Source of the DNA: Branchipolynoe longqiensis
Taxonomy: Eukaryota > Annelida > Polychaeta > Phyllodocida > Polynoidae
Length of the DNA: 64,000 nucleotides
Reading direction: 5' to 3'
NCBI GenBank assembly: GCA_030323885.1
Contig: CM059194.1
Location: forward strand, 7,525,686 to 7,589,685
This document shows positions 20,650 through 31,926 of the stretch, one piece after another. The notes under the pieces are model-generated. The model ran no database searches and was not told the DNA's origin. It saw only the letters and a program-made list of their open reading frames with translations. How positions within the stretch are numbered: position 1 is the first letter of the stretch; the number at the start of each line of letters is the position of its first letter. The translations under genes and the position numbers were made by a program.

Positions 20650-21495
20650 ACACTGCAAACTCAATGGCTAGGAGCAATCTTCATACAGAAAAAGTATAAT
20701 ATCTCTAAAACCACACCACCTAGAAACAAACTGCTTGTAATACATATAGAAAACATATTCAACGAACAGATTATATTAAATTTATAAGGTTAGGGTTCGG
20801 CATTTCTATTAATTTTGAATAAAATAGACGTTTTGCACTGCACATGCCGGCAAACTCAATGCATTGTCAATGGCTGTGAGCAATCTTCATACAGAAAAAG
20901 TGAAATATCTCTAAAACCACACCACCTAGAAACAAACTGATTGGAACACATATAGAAAACACATTCAAGGAACAGATTATATTAAATTCATAAGGTTAGG
21001 GTTCTGCATTTCTAATAATTTTGAATAAAATAGATGTTTTGCACTGCGCGTACCGGCAAACTCAATGCATTGTCAATGGCCATGAGCAATCTTCATACAG
21101 AAAAAGTGAAATATCTCTAAAATCACACCACCTAGAAATATACTGATTGGAACACATATAGAAAACACATTCGACGAACAGATTATATTAAATTTATAAG
21201 GTTAGGGTTCTGCATTTCTATTAATTTTGAATAAAATATACATTATGCACTGCGCGTACCGGCAAACTCAATACATTATCAATGGCCCTGAGCAATCATC
21301 ATAAAAAAAAGTGAAATATCTCTAAAACCACACCGCCTAGAAACAAACCGCTTGGAATAGATGTAGAAAACATATTCAACGAACAGATTATATTAAATAT
21401 ATAAGGTTAGGTATTCTGTATTTCTATTAATTTTGAATAAAATTAACGTTTTGCACTGCGCGTACCGGCAAACTAAATGCATTGTCGATGGCCGT
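20650..21495. repeat. 207-bp tandem repeat, about 4 copies
   Basis: 'CAATCTTCATACAGAAAAAG' begins units at 20674, 20881, 21088 and about 21293 (periods 207, 207, 205). Each unit carries 'CCACACCACCTAGAAACAAA' and 'AAGGTTAGGGTTCTGCATTT'. Diverged copies occur inside the MITEs at 13.2-14.3 kb, so the array probably arose by amplification of MITE internal sequence. Confidence 0.85.
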
Positions 21496-21504
21496 GTATT
21501 AGGA

Positions 21505-21670
21505 TAGGGAAAGGACTGGTTGAGTCAGTGTCAGGATAATGCAACTGAGTGGGCGGTCATGGTGCTGCGGCCTGATCTCCCAGTGGGGCAGCACTCTAAA
21601 GTCACCATGAGTGTGCATTGTCACAAGTCAGTATCCGTCCTGATATGACCTTAGATGTTGTCAGGATGTA
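21505..21670 (+). mobile_element. SINE tail fragment
   Basis: Matches the family body from 'ATTAGGATAGGGAAAGGACT' to 'CAGGATGTAAAACTCCAATC', without the tRNA head. Confidence 0.75.
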
Positions 21671-21960
21671 AAACTCCAATCTACTTCTGGTCATCCTCAG
21701 GCGTGTGACGGTGATGTGTTAGTCAAACCGGCCCGTCCTGACCTATTGGGTTCGAGGTCAAATAACCCATTCTAAGTGTGACCTTTCATTAAGACACATT
21801 GAGTATTCATGTGTGGAATAATCTCACTTCAATTTAAGGCTATTGTTATTTTAGATAGTTAACTTTGGAAATATTTGAAGTGTAAACCTGGAAAAATTAC
21901 TTTTCTCACACACACTGAAATGATGTGACAGGTTTGACTAAATTGCCTCAGCATATTCTC
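21671..21960. other. Unassigned sequence
   Basis: No supported gene. It may include further SINE-derived phrases near 21745 ('CCTGACCTATTGGGTTCGAG'). Confidence 0.3.
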
Positions 21961-22440
21961 TTTTATGGTATGCAGGTATTGCAGGTATTGCAACACCTCA
22001 GGGAGTTTGACGCCCCTGCCCTCAGAGTTGTAAACCACTGCCTTGTGGTACAGGTTCCTGACAGAACCGAAGGCTAAGGGAGCAAACCCTAAACAGAAAA
22101 CCATGTCACTGTGGCAGCATTAAGGGTGGTTGATGTATGGAACTCCCAACATCTCCCGACCAGCCACCGCAGGGACAAATAGTTTTGCTCCTGTCTTGAC
22201 ATGTTCTTGCCGGTGTGAAACCTCTATTTGCTCCCCGAGAGAGTGCTGCTGGTAACTTGCAAAAGCCAGCAGCACTTCAACACTTTTGCAGGCAGCTTTC
22301 ATGAAATGTAGACATTAAGACCGACTCATGGACATCACTCTCATAGCAGAGAGCTAAATGGAGAGCGGCAGTCAAGTAATGAAAGCAGTCTTTGTCGCAT
22401 CGCGACCGACAGCATGATCTGATGATGATTCTCTTTTATG
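21961..22440 (+). mobile_element. RTE-like 3' end joined to a shared upstream block
   Basis: The right part (about 22310-22440) matches, inverted, the RTE 3' end at 43886-43990, including 'AGCAGTCTTTGTCGCATCGC' and a GAT-rich tail. The left part (about 21980-22308) matches, inverted, 44332-44650. At 44 kb about 340 bases of RT coding sequence lie between the two parts, so this copy has lost them. The same joint recurs at 57296-57400. Confidence 0.6.
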
Positions 22441-22482
22441 CAGCAACAACATACTTCAAAGGTGCAGCAGTGTCTAAAGCCA

Positions 22483-23076
22483 CAGTCACACTACAGCTTG
22501 TGACTGCTTGCCACCACTTTGCCACCATTATGGACCAAAGAACACACCTCCTTGTGACCTCCTTGTGACCTCCCTGTGACCTCCTTGTGACCTCCTTGTG
22601 ACCTCCTTGTGACCTCCTTGTGACCTCCTTGTGACCTCATTCAGGCCAAAGCAATGGTCGCCGACCTCCTTGCACCCATTTTGTTGCAAGGAGAGTTATA
22701 AACCTCAGTCACACTATAGCTTGCGACCACTTTGCGGTCACCTTTGACCAAAGAACCCACACTCAGCCGTGACATCCTTGATACCAAAACAATGGTTGCC
22801 GATATCTGGGCGTCACTGGTGAGTGTGGGTTCTTTGGTCTAAGGTGGTCGCAAAGTGGTCGCAAGCTGTAGTGTGACTGGGGTATTATTATGCAGTAGTT
22901 GAACACTTCATTGTGACCAACATGGTCGCAAGGAGGTCGGCGACTACTGAGGACCACTTTGCGACCACTTGCGATGTCTTTGCGACCTGTGTGCGACCAC
23001 TCCTATTTTTGTGGTCACAAAATGGTCGCAAGCAGTCGCAAGCAGTCGCAAGCAGTCATAAGCAGTAGTGTGACTG
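22483..23076. mobile_element. MITE with CAGTCACACTACAGCTTG ends; a second pair of ends nested inside
   Basis: The left end CAGTCACACTACAGCTTGTG and the right end ...AGTAGTGTGACTG are inverted. A second inverted pair (22702 and 22880) lies inside. Between them are GTGGTCGCAAAG-type repeats. An 11-bp minisatellite (CCTCCTTGTGA) fills 22545-22640. Non-coding. Confidence 0.75.
22545..22640. repeat. 11-bp minisatellite inside MITE
   Basis: About eight copies of CCTCCTTGTGA in direct tandem. Confidence 0.85.
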
Positions 23077-23269
23077 AAATATTCATGATCAAATCTAGAT
23101 GAGTGTTTTGGTTGACTATGAGGCTTTAATGCCTATAAGTTGTTTGTAAATATTCATTTGGATGAGCAGGGAGGCAGATTACCTCATAAGGAGATGCTGA
23201 CCAAAACCACCCGACACTTACCGATCCAGTTGAATTCACTCATACAGCTGGGGAAACTGTCCGTCCATT

Positions 23270-23711
23270 AAGGGGCTGTCACATTAGGTTTTTTTGCGGG
23301 AGCGTATGGCGGCGTAGGCGCGTTACGTCATATACGTCGGCATACGCCGTATACGCTACTCATACGCTACTCATACGCTACTCATACGCCGCCAGATGCC
23401 GCCAGATGCCGGCTTATGTGAAGAGTATGAGGCATACGCCGCCATACGCTTTCATAAATCCGTCCGTCCAAATTTTTTTGTGCATGCTAAAAGAAACTCG
23501 ACCTATGAGGGCGTATGGCCCATACTGTCAAAAAATGTCATAGCACGCTCCCATACGCTCCTCATACGCTCCTCGTACGCTCCTCGTAGGTTCCACATAC
23601 GCTCAAAACCACCCGAAAGGTCACCAAATGTCATCATAGGCCGGCACGCGCAGGACCTACGTAGGTTTTCAATATGCTCCCGCCATACGCCGTAATGTGA
23701 CAGGGCCTTTA
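23270..23711. mobile_element. MITE, reverse-oriented sister of 20019-20470
   Basis: Same ends (GGGCTGTCACATTA left, TAATGTGACAGGGCCTTT right) and nearly the same CATACGC-rich inside, in opposite orientation. The two copies form a 440-bp inverted repeat with about 2.8 kb between, which could fold or recombine. Confidence 0.85.
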
Positions 23712-23830
23712 GGTTGGTTGGCTGTTGGAGTTTTACATCCTGGGTACCTCTAAGGTCATATCAGGATGGGTACGGATCTCCCGCACGTGAGGCCCGCGCT
23801 CTACCGATTTGGCCACTGCGCCTGGTCTCA
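23712..23830 (-). mobile_element. SINE with internal deletion
   Basis: On the minus strand a tRNA-like head ('GGCGCAGTGGCCAAATCGGT', 'AGAGCGCGGGCC') joins directly to the family's 3' end ('TATGACCTTAGAGGTACCCA', 'GGATGTAAAACTCCAAC'). The middle of the element is absent. Confidence 0.7.
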
Positions 23831-23868
23831 TTCATTAGGAAGTGTAAAAGTCAAAACTCAAGTACACT

Positions 23869-24222
23869 TAAAGTTGCATAGTCCGATTAAAACATTAAAT
23901 TTTCAAAAGCAAAATACTGATCTAAATTTGAACCTACATATCTGACTTAGATACCATTCATTGCACTTATTAAGTATTTGTTGCTATGCAGAAGGGTATG
24001 CTAAGTCAATTTACCTGTTACTGTTGAAGTCTATAGGGTCAGAGTTTTGACGTGCACACCAACATTATTCTTGCATGTTTACACTTCAAATATCTCCGGT
24101 GTTAGTAATTTTAAGTCACAATTCCTTCAAACTAAAGTCAAATAGATTATAACAATCAATCTATTATATTTATCTAAAAAAATGACTGAAACTCAAAACC
24201 ATGGGGACTATGCAGCTTTAAT
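23869..24222. mobile_element. MITE with TTAAAGTTGCATAGTCC ends
   Basis: The left end TTAAAGTTGCATAGTCCGAT is mirrored by the right end GGACTATGCAGCTTTAA (one mismatch in 17). A diverged copy with similar inside (AGATTATAACAATCAA...) spans about 47470-48150. Non-coding. Confidence 0.7.
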
Positions 24223-25170
24223 GTTGTCTTCTTCCGGTTTAGCAGACGACCGATCCAGGCCTTACCTAATTACTGCACTCTCCCACGCCCCCTACCGGAT
24301 TACCTAAGCACCAACACTCCCACTATCTCATCTATTTAAAACATAATATGCTGTATAAGAATTATATGAGTATAATAACCCGGAATATCCCTCCTGTCCC
24401 TCATCACTCACTCAGCTCCATGAACTGTGGGAGTCTCTCATAGTCATCTACTGCTCCAGCCTCCCCAACCCCAGCTGCGATGGTGGCATCACCACCCTTG
24501 CACACCGTAACCGCCACTCAACATTGCATAACATCAACAATATTTTAAGGCCATATAAATAACGTTCAACAAATATGTGTACATATATATGTGTGATGTA
24601 TAACTATATACAACTATAATTAATCGGAAGTTTTACCACTTTATTATTCTAACTCATCCATTGTATTGATCTTACTATTACTTGTTCATAGACTATGCAA
24701 CCGCCCCGATTGTGGCGCCCCCTGTCTGCAAATGCGGTAACTTGTCTGGCCACAATCAGTCACTCTGCCCATGATACATTGGTCATTATTTATATTCACA
24801 TAATGATTGTACATCCTATATATGTTACAGTAAGATTGTGTAATTAGGGATTTTGTGAAATCCTGGAAATTTTCAGGTTTCACTTAGGGATTTCATGAAA
24901 TTCCTAAAATCTCCAGGGATTTCATGCAATCACTGAGAAGAGCGGTGTCATTTTACACAACTTTACTGGTCACATTTCAGGGAGGTTGTGAAATAGCAGT
25001 GATTCATTTGATAATGATTCTTTGATAGGCATTTAAGCTTGCGAATTATATACGTTCTGTAATAATTTTACAATTGCAATTACATGTTATTGTGATGAAT
25101 TATTCAAGCTTAACCAAAAGCTCTTACTTGCTTTGATCTATATTTGAACAGTCGTTGTAGTAGTCAGTTA
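24223..25170. other. Solo Ngaro-like terminal repeat plus unassigned AT-rich sequence
   Basis: Bases about 24345-24530 match, inverted, the repeat unit at 58980-59160: 'GAGTATAATAACCCGGAATA', 'TCATCTACTGCTCCAGCCTC', then 'CGATGGTGGC'. A second relative with GTGGCGCCCC lies at about 24700-24760. The rest is AT-rich. A small near-palindromic 'TTAGGGATTTCATGAAAT' patch is at 24845-24925. Confidence 0.55.
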
Positions 25171-25173
25171 GGT

Positions 25174-25290
25174 CTCAGTCACATTATGGCTTGCAACCAT
25201 TTTGCGACCACTTTGTGACCAAAAGCCGCCGACCTTGTGACCAAAGCCAAAAAAGGTGGGAAACACATTAGTTGGCAATTGGTCACTAAC
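25174..25290. mobile_element. MITE end fragment, CAGTCACATTATGGCTTGC
   Basis: Left-end sequence and 'TTGCGACCACTTTGTGACC' match the family at 22483-23076. The right end is missing. Confidence 0.6.
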
Positions 25291-25324
25291 TGGTCAGTGA
25301 CCGATCGTTGACCATTAATTTGAC

Positions 25325-25850
25325 TGTTAGGATGGGTGTGAGGGTGGGAGTTAGGGTAAATTTGTAGGAGTTAGGGTGAGTGTGATGATGGGAGTCAGGG
25401 TCGGTATTCGGGTGAGTGTGAGGGTGGGAGTCAGGGTAGGTGTTCGAGTGAGGGTGAGGGTGGGAGTCAGGGTATATGTTAGGATGAGTGTATGACTGTG
25501 AGTGTGAGGTTGGGTATTAGGGTGAGTGTTTGGGTGGGAGTCAGGGTAGGTGATAGCTTGAGTGTGATGGTGGGAGTAAGGCTGAGTGTAGGAGTTTGGG
25601 TGAGTGCTTGGGTGAGTGTGAAGGTGAGTTAGTGTGAGGTTGAGAGTTAGGGTGAGTGTGATGGTAGTCAGGGTGGGTATTGGGGTGAGTGTGAGGGTGA
25701 AAGTCAGGTTGAATGGGAGACAGGGTAGGTGTTAGGGTGATTGTGAGGGTGTGAGTGTGAAGGTGCGTATTATGGTTAGTGTGAGCTGGGAGTCAGGGTA
25801 AGTGATAGCGTGAGTGTGATGGTCGGCGGAGTTAGGGTACGTGTGGGAGT
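25325..25850. repeat. G/T-rich minisatellite, GGGTGAGTGTGA type
   Basis: Degenerate tandem units with 'GTGTGAGGGTGGGAGTCAGG' and 'GTTAGGGTGAGTGTG', about 30 bases long. TTAGGG occurs, but not as a regular hexamer array, so this is not telomeric. Confidence 0.8.
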
Positions 25851-26159
25851 TTTTTTGTTTTGTTCTTGTTGATGCTGTGTTTATACTGTCCATAGCGTGT
25901 AAGCCCAAGACTTGGGCTTGTTTTCAATGCTGGCCAGCTGTAGTAGTGGTTTAATCTTATCACACAGTAGGAGGTGATAAGATGTTTTTGTTTCTCACAC
26001 AGTAGCAGGTACATGGTGATTATTTAGTATCAGGTGTTCTGATAGGTATATTGTTTTTATTTTCTGATCACCCTTGTAGTGGGTACGAATAGTATATCAA
26101 TTTTTTTGTTTAGTTTTTTTGTTTTACTACTACTTATGAAATAGCCTACTACTACAGTT

Positions 26160-26460
26160 TGTAGCTGTTTGTTATCTACTGAAGGTGGTCCAGATTACCC
26201 CCTTGGGGCAGCCCAGTTTGTGGGCAGTGACCTATCACATGCCCTTCTGGGGTTTTGACCCAGGGTGTTTTCAGGGTCTCACTTTTTTACATGTATATTT
26301 TTGTATTTTTTTCAGATCGGGAGTCTCTGTTTTTGATGGTTTGTGGTTGTTTGTTATCTACTGAGAGTGGTCCAGGTTTGTCCCTTGGGGCAGCCCAGTT
26401 TGTAGGCCGTGACCTATCACATGCCCATCTGGGGTTCTGGCCCTAGGGTGTCATCATCGT
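26160..26460. repeat. Direct duplication of about 115 bases
   Basis: 'TGTTTGTTATCTACTGA' through 'CAGTGACCTATCACATGCCC' and 'TCTGGGGTT' is present at 26166-26270 and again at 26344-26450 with about 10% differences. No coding role is visible. Confidence 0.8.
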
Positions 26461-26778
26461 CCTCCCTATTTTACACAAATATTGAGACCCCTGTTCAATA
26501 TAAATGATTAGATACATGTTAATTCCGCCCATTTATGTATGTATAATATATTATACTCCTTATATATATATATTAATTTGAAGTGAGAGCTGGGAGACTG
26601 TTGGAGTCAGTTCCCAGGAAAGGGGAAGCAGAGAGTGCCTGGTTACAGGGGGGCCTGCTGAGAATAAGGGGTGTTGGGAAGCGAGAGGTGCCCAGAAGGA
26701 GCACCGAAAAAACATTAGGGACTATTCTTTATTTATATTCACATAAGAGATTATATAGCATATATATATATATGTATA

Positions 26779-26864
26779 TAATAGTTGTCCTACATAAATA
26801 AGAAAGACACAAGACATGATAGTGGGTAAGAGTTGTAATCTCTGGCAAGAGGAACTACGCCCCT
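26779..26864 (-). repeat. Unit Y, outer copy
   Basis: 'ATAGTTGTCCTACATAAATA' through 'GGCAAGAGGAACTACGCC', identical in its shared part to 27088-27171. Confidence 0.85.
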
Positions 26865-26875
26865 TACCGAAAAGA

Positions 26876-27087
26876 AAAATCCAGCTGTACAGTGAGTGCA
26901 TGTATGGGGGGGGGAGCGTGCGTGCGCAGACGTGGCGCCCCCCAACGGACATGAGTGAGAGCAGGATGGTAGTTGTAGGTTAAGCAGGCCCAACCAGTAG
27001 ATGACTGGGAGGGGGAGTAGTAGATAGGCTAGGGAGAGGATGGACGCTTCCGGCCTTATTATACTCGTATAATGGCTTATACAGCAT
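26876..27087 (-). repeat. Unit X, inner copy
   Basis: 'AAAATCCAGCTGTACAGTGA' through 'GGCTTATACAGCATATA'. It matches 31710-31927 except for the length of one G-run. Includes a TTATTATACTCGTATAATGG inverted motif. Confidence 0.87.
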
Positions 27088-27171
27088 ATAATAGTTGTCC
27101 TACATAAATAAGAAAGACACAAGACATGATAGTGGGTAAGAGTTGTAATCTCTGGCAAGAGGAACTACGCC
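27088..27171 (-). repeat. Unit Y, inner copy
   Basis: Direct copy of 26779-26864, joined without spacer to unit X at 27087. Confidence 0.85.
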
Positions 27172-27245
27172 AAAGGACGGAGTCCCCCCACCCACAGAGT
27201 TAGGTCAAGTCGTGTCAGACCAGTTAATAAGTCATGTAAGTCTAG

Positions 27246-28301
27246 TTAATAGACCTCGTCAGAGTGTTCAGCGGTGGCGGCGAGCGCCGTAGCCACCCGC
27301 ATATCGTTCAGGATCCTGGTGGTAAGCGGTGTCTTAAGGTACGTGAAGACAGTGTCAGTGGACCAGTCTCCCCTCACGCGAAGTTCTTCCAGAGAGGCAC
27401 CAGTCATGGAGAGGAAGGTGCAGCCACCCCTGCGGAGTGAGTGGGAGGAGACCTCCTCCGGGTCAAGGCCGGCCCTGGCTGAGAAGTGCTTTAAGGTAGC
27501 CTGGTAGTAAGGATAAGGCAGGGGGGTGGAGCCCCCCCCCCCCCCCCCGGGAGGGGAAAACGGAAAGCCATGGCATCGTCAGGGGCGGGAACCTCCGCGA
27601 AGTGCCGCTCTGTCCAATGGACCGCACATATTAGGGTGTTAGGACACCGGGCAACAGGGACCTGAAGGACACGCTCCCGGAATTGGATCGTCTTGGATCT
27701 GCGGATCGAAATCAGCAGGCCCCACGGGAAGAACTTAAAGTCACCGCGGAGCAGGGATGAGTCAGACAAGGTCACCTGGCATTTCCGTAGGAGAGCCCTG
27801 AAGCTACAGAGCAGGGGCAGCACGCCAGGCGACATGGCCAGGATTAGAGGTGAGGAGGGCCAGCATCCTCAGCAGCATTGCCGGCAGCAGCGGGAGGGCC
27901 TGGCGGGGTGCGAAGGAACGCTCCCGGCGGATCCCTCGGAGCGTAGAGGCGATCTCGTAATCTGTATAGGATATAGGGGTGGAGCCGTGCTGTTTAAGGA
28001 AGTTATTGAGCCCGCTGAGGTAGTTCAGCACAGACGAGTACTTGAGCGTCCGCGCAAGCCAGGTCGCGTAGAGGGCCACCTGTGGCGATGGGCACAGGAG
28101 TGGGGCGTGCATCTCTGCAGACTCCCCCATGAATTCCAGGTACTTGCGCACCTGCACCGCCCTTGTGGTCACCGAATTTGGTGCGTACGACTTGCTTTGA
28201 TACCCGCACTTTTCCTTCACCAGCTCCGTGAACCCTGGAAGCACAGAGAGTATCATCGTCAAAAAGGTGCGTGCAGCACATGAGTCTCCCTTGGTCAGCA
28301 T
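27246..28301 (-). pseudogene. Ngaro-like tyrosine recombinase, two frame changes
   Basis: The N-terminal core-binding part (SVTTRAVQVRKYLEFMG, LKYSSVLNYLSGLNNFLKQ) is intact to about 27825. The catalytic domain continues in a second frame (FRALLRKCQVTL with the first catalytic Arg, then RRSKTIQFRERV). After a C-run at 27530-27550 it returns to the first frame: SHSLRRGGCTF (H-x-x-R box), RGDWSTDTVFTYLKTP (third box and nucleophile Tyr), ending DEVY. All catalytic residues are visible. The enzyme would integrate circular element cDNA. First and last parts share the frame of the RT upstream, consistent with one RT-RH-YR polyprotein before the indels. Confidence 0.85.
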
Positions 28302-30682
28302 CGCGGAGGCGGCCCAGGCTCCCAGGCGCGTTGAGGCGGCTTAGGGCATCCGAGATCTTGTTGTCATTGCTCTGAATGTAAACAGAAGATATTTGGAAGC
28401 TATTTTCAGTGGCCAGCCAGAATAGGCGCGAAGAAAAAACATGATCTCAGGCGACCTAGAGCGACCAGTGTTGAGGGCCGCCCGAACCGTTGTACTGTCC
28501 ATGACCATTACAACTGCTGAATCCTTCCAGCAATGGCCCCAGGATAGGGCAGTGGCATATGCCGCCCACATCTCCTTTACATTAATGTGGGAGGCAGGGC
28601 TGACAGCCTCATGAGGGAGATGGTGGTGACCCAGCACTGTACTGAGGTGCCGGTCATCCTCGTCGCTGAAGGCCCCGGCAACCCAGCTGTCATAATGGAC
28701 CGAGCCGAAGCCGAAGTCTGAAGCGTCAATGTAGGTGGAGAGGTGTTGGGCGAAGCTGCCGAGTATGCGTGCCTTCCCATTGAACCTCGCCGCAAAGCCC
28801 CTCCACCAGTCGATGTCGTCTCTGAATCCCTTTGAGAGGCGGACCAGGTGGTAGGGCTCACGGACACTGCCTACGCTGTCATAGACTCTACGACAGAAGG
28901 TGCGCCCGCCCCTAACAACCTTGCTGCAGTGGGCGAGAAGACCAGCCAGGCGTTCAAGCGCCCTCCTGGTGGCCTTCTTCCGGCCGGAGACATCCTCAAG
29001 GACGGTGAGCAGGCGTGCAAGCTTGTCCTCAGGCAAGCTCATTTCAAGTCTGACAGAGTCAATGTTAATGCCCAAGAAGCGGACCACAGTGTTTGGGGAT
29101 GATAGCTTTGTGAAGCTCACAAGAAAACCAATCCGGCGGAGGATAGCTATGAGTCTCCCTTGATCAGCGCAGCCCTGTTCAAAGCCACTGCTGATGAGAC
29201 AGAAGTCGTCGAGGTAGTTGACCACCCTATCAACCCCTTCTCTGGCGGCACACCTGACTACAAAGTCAGATATCTTGCTGAAGACGTACGGGCTGGAGGA
29301 GAGGCCCATACAAAGGCGGTTATCCTTCATGTAGGTGCTCCCTCCCTCAGCGAAGTCCCAGTGGAGCCCCTGCCGATCCCGGTCGTCAGGGTGAATGGAG
29401 ACCGCCCGATAGGCATCTTTAATGTCCACCATGCACATGTGATCACCAGCCTCCATGAGGTCGGCAACAGCGTCCACAGAACGGTATCTAAACTTCACGC
29501 ATACCCGGTCGGTGCAGTTGTTGACCGATCTGCCGTGAGGTCTGCTGCAGTCCACGATGGCCCTCCCACCCCCATCGTCCTTGGGGATGCAGAATATGTC
29601 GTGCACGCAGGATGGCCTGGGCCCGACTACGGATACGTGTGAGTTGTTGATTTCGGCCAGCAGCTTATCATCGATGACGGCCCGGTCAGCCTCGTCCTGA
29701 ACAGTTTTGTGATGGGAGTCGTAGTCAAGGCTGCAATCAGGGTTTATAACACGGAAGCCAAAGATGGCTCCCCTTAGGATGTATTCAAAATCAGGATCAG
29801 TGTCACTGCGGAGAAAAAGTTCGCAAAACACCCTGATGGGTCTGAGCTGGGCCGGGAGGCCTCCGATATAGTGGCTGCATGTACATGTCCCGGCAGCACA
29901 TTTGTCAGAAACATCAAAGACAACATCAGGCCGTCCCGGATCCTCACAAGCTGTAACACGCAGAACAACAGGATCAGTCTTTGTGCAAGCAACGGTGAAC
30001 CAGTCTCGGGGGCCAGTGTCAACATGTGCCCAGTCGGCAATGGCGGCAGGGGGAGGCCACGGCAGGCATCAACACAAGTCCCATCAGCCGTCCTGGCGAC
30101 GCCCCCTTCCGTGGGGGCGGGGCCGCCGCCGCCGTCATCAACAACAACCCCACCCCCACCCCCGCCCAGGTGGGGGGGGGCTCCCCCGGTCACCATCTCC
30201 GACCCAACCACCGGCCAGATGTTGGTCACTTGAGACGGGGTTGCCATGGCAACCCTCGGCGGCCCCGCCACCCCCCGCACAGGAGGTCCCGGCGACCTCA
30301 GGGGCCCCCCAGGGGGGTTGCATAAACCCAGCCCTGCGGCCGGCGTCCTCCAGGGTGACCGTTGCGGATGGAATGACGCCTGGGTGGGCTGTTCCCGCCT
30401 CCCGGGCATCGGTGGCGTGGGTAGCAGGGTTCCCGCCCTTCCTAGCGTCCCCCCAGCACGTGGCAGGGAAAATGGCGGCATCAACGGTCCCTCCCCAGCC
30501 CCCGACCTGCGGGCGGGGGGGGGGGGGGGGGGTGCAGCGCGGCCACTGTCAGCCTGGATGCTTGCACATTTTACATACATGGCGGCCACATTGTGGCGGC
30601 CAGCTACATCGACAGTAGGCACGCTTTTCTCATCGTAAAGGATGCCATCATCCTCGCCCCCGCGGCGGACACTACGAGGCAT
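28302..30682 (-). pseudogene. Ngaro-like reverse transcriptase-RNase H (pol N-terminal part)
   Basis: The main open stretch runs from about 30070 to 28341. It holds an N-terminal Cys-rich segment (DKCAAGTCTCSHYIGG), then the RT: RPIRVFCELFLRS, RAIVDCSRPHGRSVN, MVDIKDAYRAVSI, LSSSPYVFSKISDF and the catalytic YLDDF. RNase H follows: TYIDASDFGFGSV, NVKEMWAAYATAL, MDSTTVRAAL. Near 28425 the frame shifts by one, and the RNase H end (SVYIQSNDNKISDALSRL) is read in another frame until about 28300. A second indel there restores the original frame for the recombinase. The predicted N-terminus (MPRSVRRGGEDDG, from 30682) is in yet another frame, separated by poly-G/C runs near 30110-30190 and 30515-30535. 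It starts 79 bases after the gag stop, fitting a gag-pol order. It would copy element RNA into circular cDNA. Confidence 0.87.
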
Positions 30683-30760
30683 AACAGTTTGGGTGGCGAT
30701 AATCTCATCTGGGGCGGTATCAGGGTGAGAGAAAAGAAAACATCCCGCCCCATTCGCCCG

Positions 30761-31657
30761 TCAGTCCCTCGTACACTTGACGCACTTGTGTGACTTGCTA
30801 CCACACTTAGAGCAAACATGAGCATAGTTACAATTCTCCTCTGAGCTGCCGCATCCCGACTCCTTATTCCATCCCGTCCCGCGAACCGATCCGCCACTCC
30901 CCGGCTTCTTGTATCTGAGATGCTGAGTGCCGTAATGGATGACGCTCCCGCCATTGTAAGCTTCGGAGAAGGCGGAGAAGCCATAGATAGCTGCCTTCTT
31001 ACGGACAGCATTGTCATAAGCGATATGTGCCGAGTCTTAAAAATCATTATCTATGGCGCGTACAGCTATAAAGTTTATGTGCTCAAAGAGAGCATTGAGT
31101 TTTCGCACCTCCCTGTCGTCCACCGTGTAACGTTTAAGTGACCACTTACTTTTTCGTCTACGGGCTGAGCTGGAGGAGCGGCTGCGCGAGTCTGACGTGC
31201 TCCTCCGCCTGGTCCTGCGTGCACGGGATCTCCTCCTGGAGCGGCCGCCATAGCTGGAGTGGCCGTCCGCGTTGTCAGCATGAGCCCGTGCCCGGGAGCG
31301 GTCCTCCCTTGAACCACACGCTCTACGATCCGGCGAGTCGTCCCTCCCGACTCTCCTCTTCCTCAGCCGGTCCCGCTTAGCCGAAAGCTCGGCCAGTTGC
31401 TCGTCCAGTTCCAGGGCCTCAATCTCGTTCCTAGCCGCCTCAATCTCTATTTTGACTGATCGGGCCCGCTCCTCACTGACCAGCGCATTGAATACTGGCG
31501 TGGTCTCCTCCTTCTTGACTGATTTTGTCACCATCCTTTCCGCTGACGTGCGTCTAGAGACACGTTTAGATTGACCGTCCGCCTCCTCAGCTTCTAACTG
31601 GTTCCGAGCACACAACTCCAGTTCGCCTCCACACAGGGAACAAAGGGAGGGAGGCAT
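30761..31657 (-). pseudogene. Ngaro-like gag, one in-frame TAA
   Basis: The likely start (MPPSLCSLCGGELELC, a short Cys cluster) is at 31657, just inside unit X. The same frame stays open further upstream into unit X, so the start is a choice. A charged coiled-coil part (NEIEALELDEQLAELSAKRD) is followed by a long Arg/Ser-rich segment and KRYTVDDREVRKLNALFEH. A TAA at 31037-31039 interrupts. Beyond it the frame continues through SAFSEAYNGGSVIHYGTQHL to a Cys/His cluster (GWNKESGC, YAHVCSKC, KCVKC) and stops at 30761. Without the stop the product would be about 298 residues. The Cys/His tail is typical of DIRS/Ngaro gag and would bind element RNA. Confidence 0.75.
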
Positions 31658-31709
31658 CGGCGCAGCGGTAGCGGTAGCGTAGGAGCGTAGGAGCAGGCAC
31701 GTCCGTTCG

Positions 31710-31926
31710 TGAAAAATCCAGCTGTACAGTGAGTGCATGTAGGGGGGGGGGGAGCGTGCGTGCGCAGACGTGGCGCCCCCCAACGGACATGAGTGAGAGC
31801 AGGATGGTAGTTGTAGGTTAAGCAGGCCCAACCAGTAGATGACTGGGAGGGGGAGTAGTAGATAGGCTAGGGAGAGGATGGACGCTTCCGGCCTTATTAT
31901 ACTCGTATAATGGCTTATACAGCATA

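Noticed and set aside
25325..25850. Telomeric TTAGGG repeats
   Set aside because: TTAGGG appears only as part of a longer degenerate G/T-rich unit, never as a regular hexamer run.
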